The notes: a model not told the origin generated them from the letters alone. Positions 27,400 through 41,896 are shown, counted from the stretch's first letter. The stretch: DNA of 64,000 bases from Osedax fenrisi (GCA_964019155.1 OZ025239.1:113398520-113462519), one strand, 5' to 3'. Translations and numbers: made by a program.

Positions 27400-27795
27400 G
27401 TTACAGTGTATATACATATATGTTACAGTGTAGGGTGTATGTTGTCAGGGTTACAGTGTAGGGTGTACGTTGTCAGGGTTACAGTGTAGGGTGTACGACG
27501 TACACTGTACGTTGTCAGGGTTACAGTGTAGGGTGTACGTTGTCAGGGTTACAGTGTAGGGTGTATGCTGACACGTTACAATATACATATATGTTACAGT
27601 GTAGGGTGTATGTTGTCAGGGTTACAGTGTAGGGTGTACGTTGTCAGGGTTACAGTGTAGGGTGTACAACGTACACTGTACGTTGTCAGGGTTACAGTGT
27701 AGGGTGTACAACGTACACTGTACGTTGTCAGGGTTACAGTGTAGGGTGTACGTTGTCAGGGTTACAGTGTAGGGTGTATGCTGACACGTTACTAT
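27400..27795 (+). repeat. 28-bp minisatellite (GTTACAGTGTAGGGTGTACG unit)
   Basis: About 12 units of a 28-bp repeat ending TTGTCAGG. Some units are lengthened by a palindromic insert ACGTACACTGTACG to 42 bp; two carry TGCTGACACG instead. Confidence 0.85.
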
Positions 27796-27974
27796 TTAAG
27801 CTGTATGCTAACAGTAAGTGTAATATATACATATTATAAGTAGTTTGCAATAGTACATTACCAACATAGGTGTAGTTCGCATTGTACGGCGTACACACAC
27901 ACATACTTATGTGTTATAATCTTACAGCGTGATTAATACATGCCCCTTTCATCTTAGTAATCATTACCTCATAC

Positions 27975-28095
27975 TACCGCAGCTGTACCACTACCACTGC
28001 CACTACCACTACCACCACCACCACCACCACCACTACCACCACCATTACCACCACCACCACTACCACCACCACCAGCAGCAGTAGTAGTAGTAGTG
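27975..28095. repeat. (CCA/CTA)n triplet tract
   Basis: Imperfect ACCACCACT repeats with a short CAGCAGTAGTAG end; no coding signal. Confidence 0.7.
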
Positions 28096-28184
28096 GCCGT
28101 GGTAATAATCAATACATGCCTCTGTAGCAGTGTGTAAAAGATATAGACATGTGTTCGATATAGCTACATCTATAGGTACTATAG

Positions 28185-28365
28185 AACCTATAGTAGTAGT
28201 AGTAGTAGCAGCAGCAGTAGCAGTATTGGTTGCAGTAGTAGTAGCAGTGGTGGCAGCAGTGATATCAGCAGTGGTAGCAGTGGTTGCAGTAGTATCAGTG
28301 GTAGCAGTAGTAGTAATAGTAGTAGTTGCAGCAGTGGTAGCATTGGTTTCAGCAGCAGTAGAAAT
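28185..28365. repeat. Degenerate GTA/GCA triplet tract
   Basis: Imperfect AGT/AGC triplets run 180 bp and give a 60-residue poly-(Val/Ala) frame on the plus strand and Thr/Ala on the minus. No coding signal beyond the triplets. Confidence 0.7.
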
Positions 28366-28529
28366 ATGGTAGGCAGGTGTTGGGGTATACATATATGGGA
28401 TAGGCGGGGTCAGGTGGTGATGTGTGTGATGTTACATAACAAATGCATGTGCGAGTGTGTGCGTATACAATAGTCGCACACAGTTCGATATATTAATATA
28501 CCATTACTAATATAATATATATATATAGA

Positions 28530-29280
28530 TGTAATAATGAGGGTATTAGTTGGTTACTAACTACTAGAAATGATGGAAAGGATTTAAAATTATTTGTTGT
28601 AATTTACTTCATTATAAATTTTACAATTTATTTAAATAAAATGTACACAACAAATAAGTCATATATGATCCAAGGAAAAAAACATACAATAATGCTGTTA
28701 GGTAGTGTGGCTTACATTAAATATAACGATACATTATGATATATAATATATATCATAGCCAGGTAGGTAGATACAAACCTCCACGCTAAGTATATCACGA
28801 AGAATGAATTTGATAAAAAATATAATATAATATAAAATATAATATAATTCAGATGATTTCTATATGTTCGCTCATTGGTTGATAATAAAATGAAATGTAG
28901 GAAAACATGTTACATAACTAATAAATTTAAACTTTTACGAATGTTAACAAATAATAAATGATTTTCAAAATTCTACATAACAAAAAATAAAGAAAATTCA
29001 TTTATGAAATTTAGGAAAACATGTTACATAACTAATACATTTAAACTTTTATAAATGTTAACAAATAATAAATGATTTTCAAAATTCTACATAACTAAAA
29101 ATAAAGAAAATTCATTAATAAATTCAAAAATACACAATATTTGTTATTCAACTTTTATGAATGTTAAAATAACAATTTTAAAACACAAAATCAAATAATC
29201 TAAATAACAATAATTATACTTTTATATGAAAAATCAATAATATAATAATAAATATACAAATAGTAGCAGCTAGTCTGTTA
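28530..29280. repeat. Dispersed repeat, copy 2, with internal duplication
   Basis: Same unit as at 15833-16600. A block of about 110 bp (from TAGGAAAACATGTTACATAA through AAAGAAAATTCATT) is duplicated in tandem inside this copy at about 28892-29115. It ends in a (TA)n tract of more than 100 bp. Confidence 0.7.
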
Positions 29281-29409
<129 letters not shown>

Positions 29410-29612
29410 TATACATGTGTGAGTAAGTAAGTATGCAGGGAGGCTATAATAAGTGCATATAACTAGGAAACGCGATATAAATTCGCACTTCCGTATAGCG
29501 CCTATAGGAAACAGAGTTTGATTGACGTATGACCCGCGATGACCTCTAAAACGGTGGCCAGTGATTGCCAGTCTCCGCCGCGGTGGGGGGGGGGGGCGAG
29601 AAGTTATCATAT

Positions 29613-29631
29613 AGGTCATGACCTTGGGTCA
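29613..29631. promoter_or_regulatory. Palindromic nuclear-receptor-like site
   Basis: AGGTCATGACCT is a perfect inverted repeat of the AGGTCA half-site with no spacer, and a third half-site (GGGTCA) follows immediately. It lies in a GC-richer patch next to a run of 13 G. Function is a guess; short sites arise by chance. Confidence 0.25.
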
Positions 29632-29886
29632 CCCATATAGTACACGCACAGACGACCGGGCAGAAGGAGGAGATGATGATGGTGATGGTGATTGCGATGA
29701 AGAGGGTGATGATGATGATGGTGGTGAAGATGATGGCGATGGTGATGGTGATGGTGTTGGGGACGACGTATAATCGATAACGCGTAACTCTCTAGTGTGT
29801 TGAAGAACGAGAACGAGAAGTTACGAGATTATACAGAGTTGTGTTTACATATAGAGATGCGCGTATTCACCTACAGTGTTTATATA

Positions 29887-29919
<33 letters not shown>

Positions 29920-31360
29920 CGTATATTTGACCCTGTGTTCATAATAAACAATACTTAGATGAGAGCGTAGTGAACAACAATAAGTACGTATTGTTGTTAT
30001 TGTTTGTAATAAATCTCAGATCGGAATGCAGCCGACGAGAAACCGACGGGCGCAAACCTGCTTATAAGGTCATGTCCTTCGAGGTGAGGGGTCATAGCTC
30101 GTGACTAAAGGTGAACAATGCGCTAAAACACGTGATTACAGGTCACCTCTACTACCCGGATAACAACAACAACAACTACACCGGCATATAACACGCTCGC
30201 TATAGAAGCATGGCGAGTGTGTTTAACGGAAAGGTCAATAGGTCGAGGTCAATATCGATATGAAAACGCGGCGACGTAACAACGAATGTATATTGTTGCA
30301 GCGTGCATCGTGTAGTATAGATCGTGCATCAGGCATCAAGCACCACGAACACTCTAATAGTAGAAGCTATACATCTTGAATATTGAATTGAATATTATTT
30401 ATCGAGTAGATATAAAATATAATGCAGTATATAAAATGTCTGCTCAAAGGAGAGTCCCAGAGATTATCTCGTAATCTATACTCACAACGAGGGTATACCC
30501 TCCATTAATATAATAATACAATAATATGACAACGATACAATTAAGACTATATAAGTTATACATCGTTCCAGCTGAAACATGCTAGCTGTTCATGCTAACA
30601 TGCATCACGATACGTGAACACTATCATAGTAGCAGCCGCACCGATATAACACGCACAGTGTGCATCGCACACACACATGTGTGTGGCGCACACTAAAGGG
30701 GTCAGTGGCGACCTCTACAGTGAATAGAGTGACCGATGTGGTGGCAGCCAATGGACCGAGTAGTAAACGTGTAGAGTGTGTACGATTGTTATTAACCGCA
30801 CACGCACACTAGAGTGTGTGGTATTGTATTGTATTGTTATGTAATAATGGCACAATAGCAAATAGCGCAAGGCGCGGTGCGCTGGTAATGGTTATAATAA
30901 TAATAATAATAATAGTAATAATAATAACATGAATGTGAATATTAATATGAAAATAAATGTGAAAATTAATATGAAAGTAAATATGAATATTAGTATTACT
31001 AATAATATTGATTTCATTCAGTAAATGTAGATTGGATTTGCTTGCGTGTGAAGCCAGCTTACGACATATACAAATACACTGACAGTTCAGCAAAACAGCA
31101 TTGTTATCATAGGAGATGCAGTGTAATAGTATATCGACGTGGATGAGAGGAGGATGAGACTGGGGATACGGATGGATATAACGATGGATTAAGAAAAGTT
31201 GTTTTAAACTTGTTTTTAAGCTCACAAACGCAAAAACGGCACGAAATACATACATAAGGGGGCTTATAGCCAGGCACGAAACTTTAATAATTAATAATAG
31301 ATTTATTAATGAGAAAGTGTAGAATATACATATTATATATATATATATATATATAAATAG

Positions 31361-31841
31361 CAAAGATTTTGCGAAGCAAAGATATAACACTCCCTATGCA
31401 TGTAACGTAATTTAGTAATATCCCCAACCGCTGCTAGCAGTAGTATCGAAATCACTGAAATAGATTTAGATTAGGTTCGGCTCTGTTTGCATACAACAAT
31501 GTTTTCATTGCTCTATTAAATTACATGCAATATAAATTAACTTTTACTTACTAAATATATACTTATAGCATTTAAAATATAAATATCATATTTGTTTGTT
31601 ATATATTAGTAATGAACACTTAGTTTTCATCATATAAATATTAATTTAAAGCATATTATTTAACATTTACATAAACATTAACATTATACACAAAAGTGTA
31701 TAGTTAAATACGAATTTACATTATAAACAATTCATAGTTCCTAAAAGTAACCCGCTATAGGTGGCACCAGGGTATTTTGTATACAAATTCGAATTACACG
31801 ATTTCGCGTAAGTGTTATATCTTTCCTTCGGAAAATCTTTG
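31361..31841. mobile_element. 481-bp MITE with CAAAGATTTT termini
   Basis: The ends form about 31-bp inverted repeats: CAAAGATTTTGCGAAGC.. on the left and the complement of CAAAGATTTTCCGAAGG.. on the right, each continuing AAAGATATAACACT. The flanks TAAATAG and TATATAG fit a 7-bp target duplication with one mismatch. It has no coding capacity. The same ends are seen at 21783 and, as a single end, at 12976. Confidence 0.75.
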
Positions 31842-32040
31842 TATATAGTATATAGAATATATCCTAAACATTACATACTGTTCTTATATACGTGTAATAT
31901 ATATTACCGGTAAGCTTTAATTACATTAAGCTTATAAGCTGTAATAAGCAGTATACTGTAATTGCAATTTACATTGCAGTCATGTTAATTAATTAACTAA
32001 TTAAATTATATAATTTATTTTATTTATATATATTCATATA

Positions 32041-32094
<54 letters not shown>

Positions 32095-32454
32095 CATATA
32101 TGCTTATATTATATATGATATGTATTAAAGATTTGTCCTCGATACTTGATACTTTATACTATTGACGATTTATTAATGAAATATGCAATAATAATCATAA
32201 AAGATTAATAATAATATAAGATATTTCATTAAATAATGTACGTGTGTGTGGGTATGTGTGTGGGTGTGTGTGTGTGTGGGTGTGTGTGGGTTGGTATGTT
32301 AGCAATGACATACGATGCTACTAACACGAGGTTATAAAACAGATTAGCTAATAGTTATGTAACAACTAGATCACGTGTGCGTATGTGTGTGTGCGTATGT
32401 GGGGGGTATGAGTGTGCGTATGTGTGAAGCGCACAGTGCGCGGGTATAAGGGAG

Positions 32455-32502
32455 GGAACGTGGCGGGCTGGTAGTGCGGGAACGTGGCGGGCTGGTAGTG
32501 CG
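32455..32502. repeat. Tandem duplication GAACGTGGCGGGCTGGTAGT
   Basis: A 24-bp unit occurs twice, directly adjacent, in a GC-rich patch with GCGCGCAT and CACGTG nearby. No exon could be supported there. Confidence 0.8.
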
Positions 32503-33676
32503 GGTGCGAGTGTGTGTGTGTGCGCTACTGGTAATGTGCGCTATTCGATGTAGTAAACGTGCGCGCGCATGTGTGTAACGACGTACGAGCGCGCGCATGA
32601 CCGCAGACCGCCGTCGTATCTTACGTAATCGAGATGAGGAGGAGGAGGAGGATAGCCTCCCGCCGGGGGAGCGAGATAGTTATTGCGTAATCACCACCAC
32701 TACCACCACGTGGTGGTCGTATGGTCATCCGATGACGCTTACTCTATAAATAGAATTAGTTGATTATCTGTTAGAGCGCATGCACACGAGAGAGAGAGAT
32801 AGAGAGATGTCCGTAGCTGATAGGCTATATTTGATATATTGCATCATCGCACGGCGTGTATGTCGGCGGCTCTAATTGCATAATAGATACGCATAACAGT
32901 GCCTAATCGATATGTAGCCGGTGTGTATACGGGTGGTGGTCACGTGATAATGATTCGGTATTACCCACCAACTATTAGGTGGTATAGTATGTAGAGTTCA
33001 GTTAATAAACTCAGCTATATATAACTGCTTTTAATTAAATTTCGAAATAATTCAACCACTGCGATTCTGTTTTTTTTTGTAAATGAAAATATAAAATCAC
33101 TTATAAATCACATTATCTGATTAGTGGAGAAGATTAAACCACTTATTAGAGTGATGAATAGGTGAATAGCATAATCAGATAGCGTGAAGTTAACCTCACT
33201 TTCAGATTAAAGATCGAGTGATTGAAAGGTACAGAACGGTATGCGTTAATATAGACCTAAACCTCTCGAGAGTTAACTAACCATTAATGTACGAGTTTAT
33301 GGGTATATGAGTGTATATATATATATATATATATATGTGTGTATGTGTGTATGCGTGTATGTGTGTGTATGTGTGTGTATGTTTGTGTGTGTGCGCGCGT
33401 GTGTGTATGATGGATTATTTGTAGGTATTCACTGTAATATGGGAGTTTTATCTATTTTACCTATTTAACAAATAGTGTAATGTATACATGAAACAATAAC
33501 AGCATACATTGTACGTTTGTATTGATCAAAATACATACGTTGGGTGTAGATTTCCTGTCAGAGATATTCATGAGAAGATAATGCGTTTTGAATGTATATG
33601 AATCGATTATATTCTACCATACGAACTAATGCATATTGTACATAGAATTATATTGTATTAATATACAATGTATATA

Positions 33677-33713
33677 AGTGATATACGTAATGATATACGA
33701 TCATATACATATA

Positions 33714-33769
<56 letters not shown>

Positions 33770-33877
33770 TATATTATACATCATATATATATATATATAT
33801 GATATATATTATATATATATATATATAATATATATATATATATATGTATATGATCGTATATCATTACGTATATCACT
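33677..33877. repeat. Long inverted repeat with TA core
   Basis: About 37-bp arms (AGTGATATACGTAATGATAT.. and its complement) match almost perfectly and enclose TA runs with a second palindrome (TATGATGTATATTATACATC) in the middle. The whole 200 bp can extrude as a cruciform. Confidence 0.85.
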
Positions 33878-34062
33878 GTATATCATATACCTGTAGAGAT
33901 ATGCGTGTTACGCAACGGCTGGTGTCTATTATTAAGAATGGCGAGCCCCCTGGCGGTAGGAAGAGTTACGATCATGCGCAAACACACACAACATATTGTA
34001 TCCGGCTAGCTGATCGATTACGAGACATATAGTCGCAGGGCAGCGGCGCTGTACAGCGAGAT

Positions 34063-34236
34063 ACCCAGCAAACAGTAAGAGCAGCATAATATTATCATAA
34101 TAGCAGCATAACAGCAGCATAATATCATGACAAATTAATAGCAGCATAATATACATTTAATAGCAGCATAATAGCACAATGTAAAAATTTGAGGCTCTAG
34201 CATATGATGTTATGCTGCTCTTACTGTTTGCTGGGT
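34063..34236. mobile_element. MITE with CCCAGCAAACAGT termini and TA flanks
   Basis: Perfect inverted repeat of about 26 bp (CCCAGCAAACAGTAAGAGC then AGCATAA) with TA directly outside both ends, as in Tc1/mariner insertions. The 174-bp element holds five AGCAGCATAA(T) words in its left two-thirds. Confidence 0.65.
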
Positions 34237-34319
34237 AGTACTACTGCTAATGCACCCATTGTACTAGCATAGCATATATAGACTATAGTCTACATAGCGC
34301 AGACAATCTAGATATTAGC

Positions 34320-34324
34320 GCAGG

Positions 34325-34358
<34 letters not shown>

Positions 34359-34415
34359 GGAGGAGGAGTAGGAGGAGGAAGGGGAGGGGGAGGAGGAGGG
34401 GGAGGAGGAAACAGG
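34320..34415. repeat. (GAT)n then (GGA)n tract
   Basis: Ten GAT triplets pass into a GGA/GGGGGA tract of about 55 bp. Confidence 0.85.
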
Positions 34416-34497
34416 AAGTTTAATATCATAAACTGGATAGGAGCAGTTCATCGCAGATATTTTCCGTCTGTTCATATGTGCGATGTCAGATAATGTG

Positions 34498-34572
34498 TCT
34501 GTTAATATGTCGAATGTCATGTAATATGTCTAGTAATATGTCGAATGTCATGTAATATGTCTAGTAATACAT
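34498..34572. repeat. Minisatellite AATATGTC..
   Basis: Two units of ATATGTCGAATGTCATGTAA plus TATGTCTAGTA, followed by loose copies up to about 34700. Confidence 0.7.
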
Positions 34573-35868
34573 TCGATATAAATGCTATTTAGTTCCGACA
34601 ATTATGGACATATGTTAGACGACTATGTACGTTAATATTTATAGTATAATATTTAAACTATATAAGGTAATATGTCTAGTAATATGTCTAGTAATATTTC
34701 TAATATAACTGGTATTTGTCTGATAATATAGTAGTTAATATACTATAATAATATATTATTTACAGTGTGTGAGTATGTATGTATGTATGTGTGTGTATAT
34801 ATGTCTGGTATGCTAATGTCAGATATATGTTTGATATATATGTCTGGTATGTGTTGTGTATTTACGTGTGTGTATGTGTGTGTGTGTGTGTGTGTATGTG
34901 TGTATGTGTGTGTGTGTGTTAATAGAGCTGATAAGAAATCAATATCCCCAGTAAATAATGATTACTTAGTGATTACAAAGCAATGAATAGTTAATTAGTG
35001 AAAACAATGCAGCAGTAAAAATTCACCACAGCCACAATTGTTTTTATTGTTCTTATTGTTATGCTGGTGACAGTAGTGTATAGTATACAGTGTACACTGT
35101 ACAGTTGTACGGGTAATCGGTATAATGTAGTTATCAATGTAGGGGCCATTATAGGTGTCAGTGTAGGTGTCAATAAAGGTGTCAATGTAGATGGCAATAC
35201 ATATGTTAATGTAGATGTAAATGCAGAATGTATTACATAACTTATTGACAATGACAACAATGAATGAATGAATGAATGAATTTATTTACCGAATAATTGC
35301 TATAATAATCGGAGGGATACCCAGAAGCTAAGTTTAGCTTATACTAAGGTACCCTTAATAATAATGATAATAACTACACTGATAACAGAGTTGTAGTAGA
35401 ATATCTTCAATGGCCTAACTATAATACACAATATAAGTACGTATGTGTGTGTATATGTGTGTGTGTGTGTATGTGTGTATAATTAAACTGTAAATTCAAT
35501 ATAATATGTACTATACAATATATATAATACAATATAATACAACAATGATGTTAATCCCAACACATGCAACAATAGAGTGTGCTAGAGGCTTGACTTACGT
35601 AATACACTTATGTTCTAGTGGTACACACGACGTAATCAAGCTGTTATCCCCCCCAGGTTGTTGTTGTTAGTGTTATTATTGTTGTTAGTGTTATTATTGT
35701 TGTAGTCGGTGTTGTTGTTCGGTGTATACAATATATTGTGATGATTAAAAAAACAAAGCCACGCTCACCTGTCGCCTAGGTTACATAACCCTAGCGGCGG
35801 CGGGGGGGGGGCTACTTAACCCGCGCGACACGCCCCCCATCGATATAACAATCGATCTCTATCGAGAG

Positions 35869-35909
<41 letters not shown>

Positions 35910-36041
35910 ACAAAAAAAGAGGAGGAGGAGGACAACAATGACGAAACCGCTTACGTCATCAATCACTTACGCAACACATGACGACTATGTGTATACGCGA
36001 TGTCTACGTATAGTCTATACGTAACCTTATGAATATAGTGT

Positions 36042-36072
<31 letters not shown>

Positions 36073-36284
36073 GCAAACTACCGTATATGTAGTCACTATA
36101 ATGACCTCGACACCACGTGCTCGGTACATAAAGGCTATATACGATGATTTCAGTTGTGATTCATTGTGAATATATTACTATACTAGGTATCCTATAGGAT
36201 ACCTAGTATATATATATATACTTACTATAGTAACATCATAGCATACATTCCAGTTGCATTATACTACTATAGTAGTAGTATATT

Positions 36285-37186
<902 letters not shown>

Positions 37187-37848
37187 AGGAATAGACAAGG
37201 TAAGTAATGTTTGTTGAATAGATTAATTGATTTGATTTGACGTAGTGAATGGGAAGACATAATAAGACTGTTGGGGGTTCAGTGTTGTTTTAAAGTAGTG
37301 CTTCATATACATATTACGAGGAAGAGATAACACATAGATATGAGAGATAATGTGAGTCTAAGTTGAGTCTAGTCTATATTGAGCTGATACACCGTTACTT
37401 TTACCATATGTATATATATATGATGAAGGTAGGTAAGAGGAGAAGGATGATGTTAGGTAAGAGAAGGAGGAGGAGGAGGAGGAGGATGAGGAGAAGAAGA
37501 AGAAGGGGGAGGGGATAACCTCATAACTAACACGTGCTGGCAGTTAGAAAATCATTACGCGAAATCGTTCACACATGAAGAGATCACAACAAATGATGAT
37601 CAATTGAACACTGGCGCCTCGCGCACACGTGTGTGTGTGTGAGTGAGTGCAATCTCATCAATAATAGATGAACACTCTTGTACAATAATATACTATATAG
37701 TATAATATACTATAATATACTATATAGTAAATAGCGTGTGTTGATTACACGTTGTATACAATGTATAGTAATATATCAATTATTACTAGATATTATCCGG
37801 TCATAATAGTGATATTGAAACGATAACATAAGGTAAATTAGCATATTC

Positions 37849-37894
<46 letters not shown>

Positions 37895-37987
37895 CTAATA
37901 GGATCCACAGTATTATTTACTGAATTACATGGTAGTAGACGTTAGTTCCTGACACTTAACGTCAAACAATATATACACACACAAACG

Positions 37988-38031
<44 letters not shown>

Positions 38032-38968
38032 TGGTGAATATACACAAATGCAAATATATATTTTCTTACATAGGTTACGTTCGAATGTTGGTTATACTAT
38101 AGTATTAGCTTGTAAGCACGTTGGTACATGCCCACGCGATGCACACGTACGCAGGCGTGCGTGTATGTGCGTGCGTGCGTGCGCATGCCGTGAGCGCGAA
38201 CGTTTCTACTCGACATATAGCGTGTATCAGCGCATATTGTTATTGAACGCTCGAACCTATAGGCCCGTGTATACACAGCACGCGTGCCTGTTAGCCGTGT
38301 GAACTTACTGACCCCAACGGCGTGACCCGAAAACGCGCTGACCCCGATAGTAATAAATACTTTATGGGCAAAGTCAGAACCGGGGAAATTAAGTTCGCTC
38401 AATATCTCTATGTATTGATTTTCGTGTAAATTTAATTTCAATAGAAAAAAATCAATATAATGCAATCATACTTTACAGTATTATATATATATATATTATA
38501 TATATAGCTATATATAAATTCTTTTTAAATAGGTAATATATTTGTTGTACTATATTGATATTGAAATGTTGGTGTTGCATAATATAGAATTGATTTTAAT
38601 GACATTTTAAAAAAATCAGTGAAAACATGTTGACAGAGTTTATATTATTTTCCAGTACAAACATATACGTTCTGCATACAACTATTTATAGTGTGTTTTA
38701 TACATAATATTTACTTCAACAAGTATACTATAGTTTCAATCAACATGTTTATTTCATAGATTAAAAAAAAATGAATATTGATTTTCATTAATATCAATTC
38801 TATATTATACAAATCCAATATTAAAGGTCTAGAATTATTTAGAAAGAATTTATATATATATATAATGTTATTATCATGAAAACACGAATTACATTACACA
38901 ATCATGAAAACTTAAATTATATGAAAACATTATGTACAAAGGCATATGTAATGAATTATAAGTATGTA

Positions 38969-39016
<48 letters not shown>

Positions 39017-39326
39017 ATACATACTGTAGTCGAGAGTAAGGTGGACTTATTTTTATGGTAATATTACAAGTAACACAATACATACACAATATAAATACAC
39101 TTGGGAATGCATTGGAATATATATATATATATATTGTTATGTCATCTGATTACATCACAGATAAGCCGGTTGTATTAACGTAGTAAAGTAATCCTATTAC
39201 TATTTATAGGGTATATAATGTCAGAAACCATAGTAATTCATATTTTAAATTATACTAATACAAATATGAATTAGGTGAATAATATGATATAATACTATAT
39301 GTTTTCTATATGTTTTGATGCACAAT

Positions 39327-39371
<45 letters not shown>

Positions 39372-39893
39372 TGTTACTAAGAACTTTTTGAACACCTATA
39401 TATAACTAGTTGGTGTTGTGTTTATACTACTATAGTGTATACACACACACCCACTTGCACTGGAGTGCGTGAACACATAAGCACACACGCTTACTGACAT
39501 AGCTAGATGACATATCACCAATGTCACCAACATACGCGCACACACACATACGCGCACACATACGCAGCGATAATAAAGATGCAACAGTAGTGGTCGTCAC
39601 GCAGGACTTCATAATGGACGTTACTAGCTGAGGTCAGGTCGACAAGATGGTGGTGGTGATGATGATGAGATGATGAAAGTGGACCAAAGTAGTGGACCAA
39701 AGTAGGCGACCGAGTACAATAGACAGGCTGGCTGGCTAGTATAGATACACACACGGGTGTGAATAGTACACACACACAAAGCGGTTACATAACAAGAGTG
39801 TTAAGTGACTTTATCTACTACTTATCAGATAGGAGGTGGGGTTGAAGGGGTTGATGGGGCTGGTGGGTCTTCATCGGTAGCGAACATACAAAC

Positions 39894-40454
39894 CTGGCGA
39901 TGTAAAAACTCGCAGATTCCGGTATCGATGCTGATACTCCTGACGGGCAGACTCCTACAGCCGATCTCGTGACGTAACCGTACCGAAGGTCGTGTCCTAA
40001 ACGGGGACGGAGGGGGCGTGGTCGCAACGCTCTCCTCGGCGATGGCGGCTCGAACCCGGTCGATATCGCTGCCCGAACAGCGCTGCAGTCGTCGAAAGTG
40101 GTCGGGCGGCGAAACCGGGGTGGCGGTAGGTAACGAGGTGGACAGACGGCCGGCAGGGGGAGACAGCGTCGTGCCCAGTCTGCGCAGGCGCGGCGATAAC
40201 GGTGAACAGAACACATCCGGGTAGGGGCTCTGGTCAGACGGCGGCGACGCGGAAGAGGGGAGAGGGTAACATCCGGGTGGGGAGAGAGATCCTAGCGACG
40301 AGAAAGAGGAGGACGAGGAAGACACCGGCGGTGGAGGGGGCGTGGCGTTAGCGGCCGAATTAGCCATAATGGTCAACGGCATCAGTACGTCGTCGGACGT
40401 CGGCGCCACCTTCAGGCGACGATAGAGCGACTTCCGGCTGGACATCGTGGTCAT
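39894..40454 (-). CDS. Candidate first coding exon, 187 aa, Ser/Pro-rich
   Basis: In a clear GC- and CpG-rich island the minus strand opens with MTTMSSRKSLYRRLKVAPTS and continues for 187 codons to CAG followed by GTTTGTATG, a usable donor in phase 0. Without splicing the frame continues 22 codons to a TGA at 39825. The N-terminus is basic; the middle has PPPPP, poly-Ser and many SP/TP pairs (SPLSPRLRRLG, TPPPSPFRTRP); the end is SISIDTGICEFLHRQ. No upstream AG is seen near the ATG, so it looks like a promoter-proximal exon. It ends in phase 0 like the exon at 51672-51763, so both could join the same downstream exon as alternative starts. No domain is recognised. Confidence 0.55.
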
Positions 40455-41243
40455 CGGGAAGCGGTCATCACGCGTGTGTGTGCGTGTGTGTAGGCGGTAG
40501 GGTGGGAATGTTGGCGTGCGTTGGGCGTACTTGTTCGAGTAGGTTCGACTAGTGAATGACGTTCAGCGCTGGACCTCAGTGGCATTGTTGTCCGAAAACT
40601 GGCGTTAGTAAACAATAGAAGGCGGCCATAGAGAGAGGCGGTCCGTTATATAGAATATCGTGTGTGAGTGAGTGAGAGAGAGTATTTTCCATAAGCCAGT
40701 AGTAGTCATACGATCGTCGATATATAGAGGTATTAAGGAGGCGGGATTATAGATAGATATATGAGCGTGGTGGTGGTGGTGGTGATGATAGGCAAATAGA
40801 CAAACCGCACTGTATAGTATAGTATATAACATATACACCCACACGTATATATTTATATATATAGATGTATGTTCGAATCAATGCACGAATCGTAATGTAA
40901 AATAAATCGATAACCAGTAGCGCCACCAAACGCATTTATTTTCGGCTAAAGTAAATATTTAATGCTGAGTAAATATCAATAATAAACATTTAATATAGTA
41001 AGCGTTTTATCTATTATTATAACGTGATTAAGGCATATAATCATGAATAAAATAGCTAATCATAACTTATAAATACATTATAATATATTTTGTATAAATA
41101 TATTAAAAATCATGTTTTAACACCAACATATATAAACATAAATGTATAGATTAAATAATGTGTAATATATATACATATGTAATATATATATATATTTATA
41201 ATAATATATATAATAATATATCATATATTATATTTATAAATAC

Positions 41244-41293
<50 letters not shown>

Positions 41294-41773
41294 TGTATGT
41301 GTATTATATTATTATAAATATTAAGATTGTCTTGCTAAACTATGTATATATACATATTTTGGCCAATATTCTTAATATATATTTTAATATAATATATTTT
41401 AAAGAGTAATTCTACATTATTTCTACTAGTACTGATTTTAATAAGGTATTCTCTTAAATATTATTATATAAAGTTATTCTTAGTTAATATAATCTCTCTA
41501 AGAACAATAATATCAAAGATAATAGTCGTCCTTGATCTATTTGCACAAGGTCATGCCTTTAACTACCTTCATCCCTTACACTTTATCATACTATACTTTT
41601 TAACTAACTTTAAATATTTAATCTATATTAAAATACCTAAACCCAACCCAAACCCAACCCATAATACCACATACTCACCACATCTACACCTGCACATGTA
41701 TTACTTCCATGTAACCCCACCTTCTAATCTCTATAACTCCGCACCTCCCCACTATAATCTCTACTCTTAATAC

Positions 41774-41896
41774 TGTAACTCCGCCTTCACAATTGTAACT
41801 CCGCCCATCACAATTGTAACTCCGCCCCTCACAATTGTAACTCCGCTCCTCACAATTGTAACTCCGCCCATCACAATTGTAACTCCGCCCCTCACC
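41774..41896. repeat. 21-bp minisatellite (CAATTGTAACTCCGCCC)
   Basis: Six units of about 21 bp, CACAATTGTAACTCCGCCC plus CT or AT, with small differences, in otherwise AT-rich DNA. Confidence 0.8.

Noticed and set aside
38298..38425. Minus-strand frame ILSELNFPGSDF with GTAAGT donor, considered as the missing LKELSLPRRGS exon
   Set aside because: No convincing acceptor, and the GTAAGT donor gives phase 1 where phase 2 is needed; the resemblance is weak.
41640..41662. AAACCCAACCCAAACCCAACCC, telomere-like at first sight
   Set aside because: Too short and irregular, and not a TTAGGG-type repeat.
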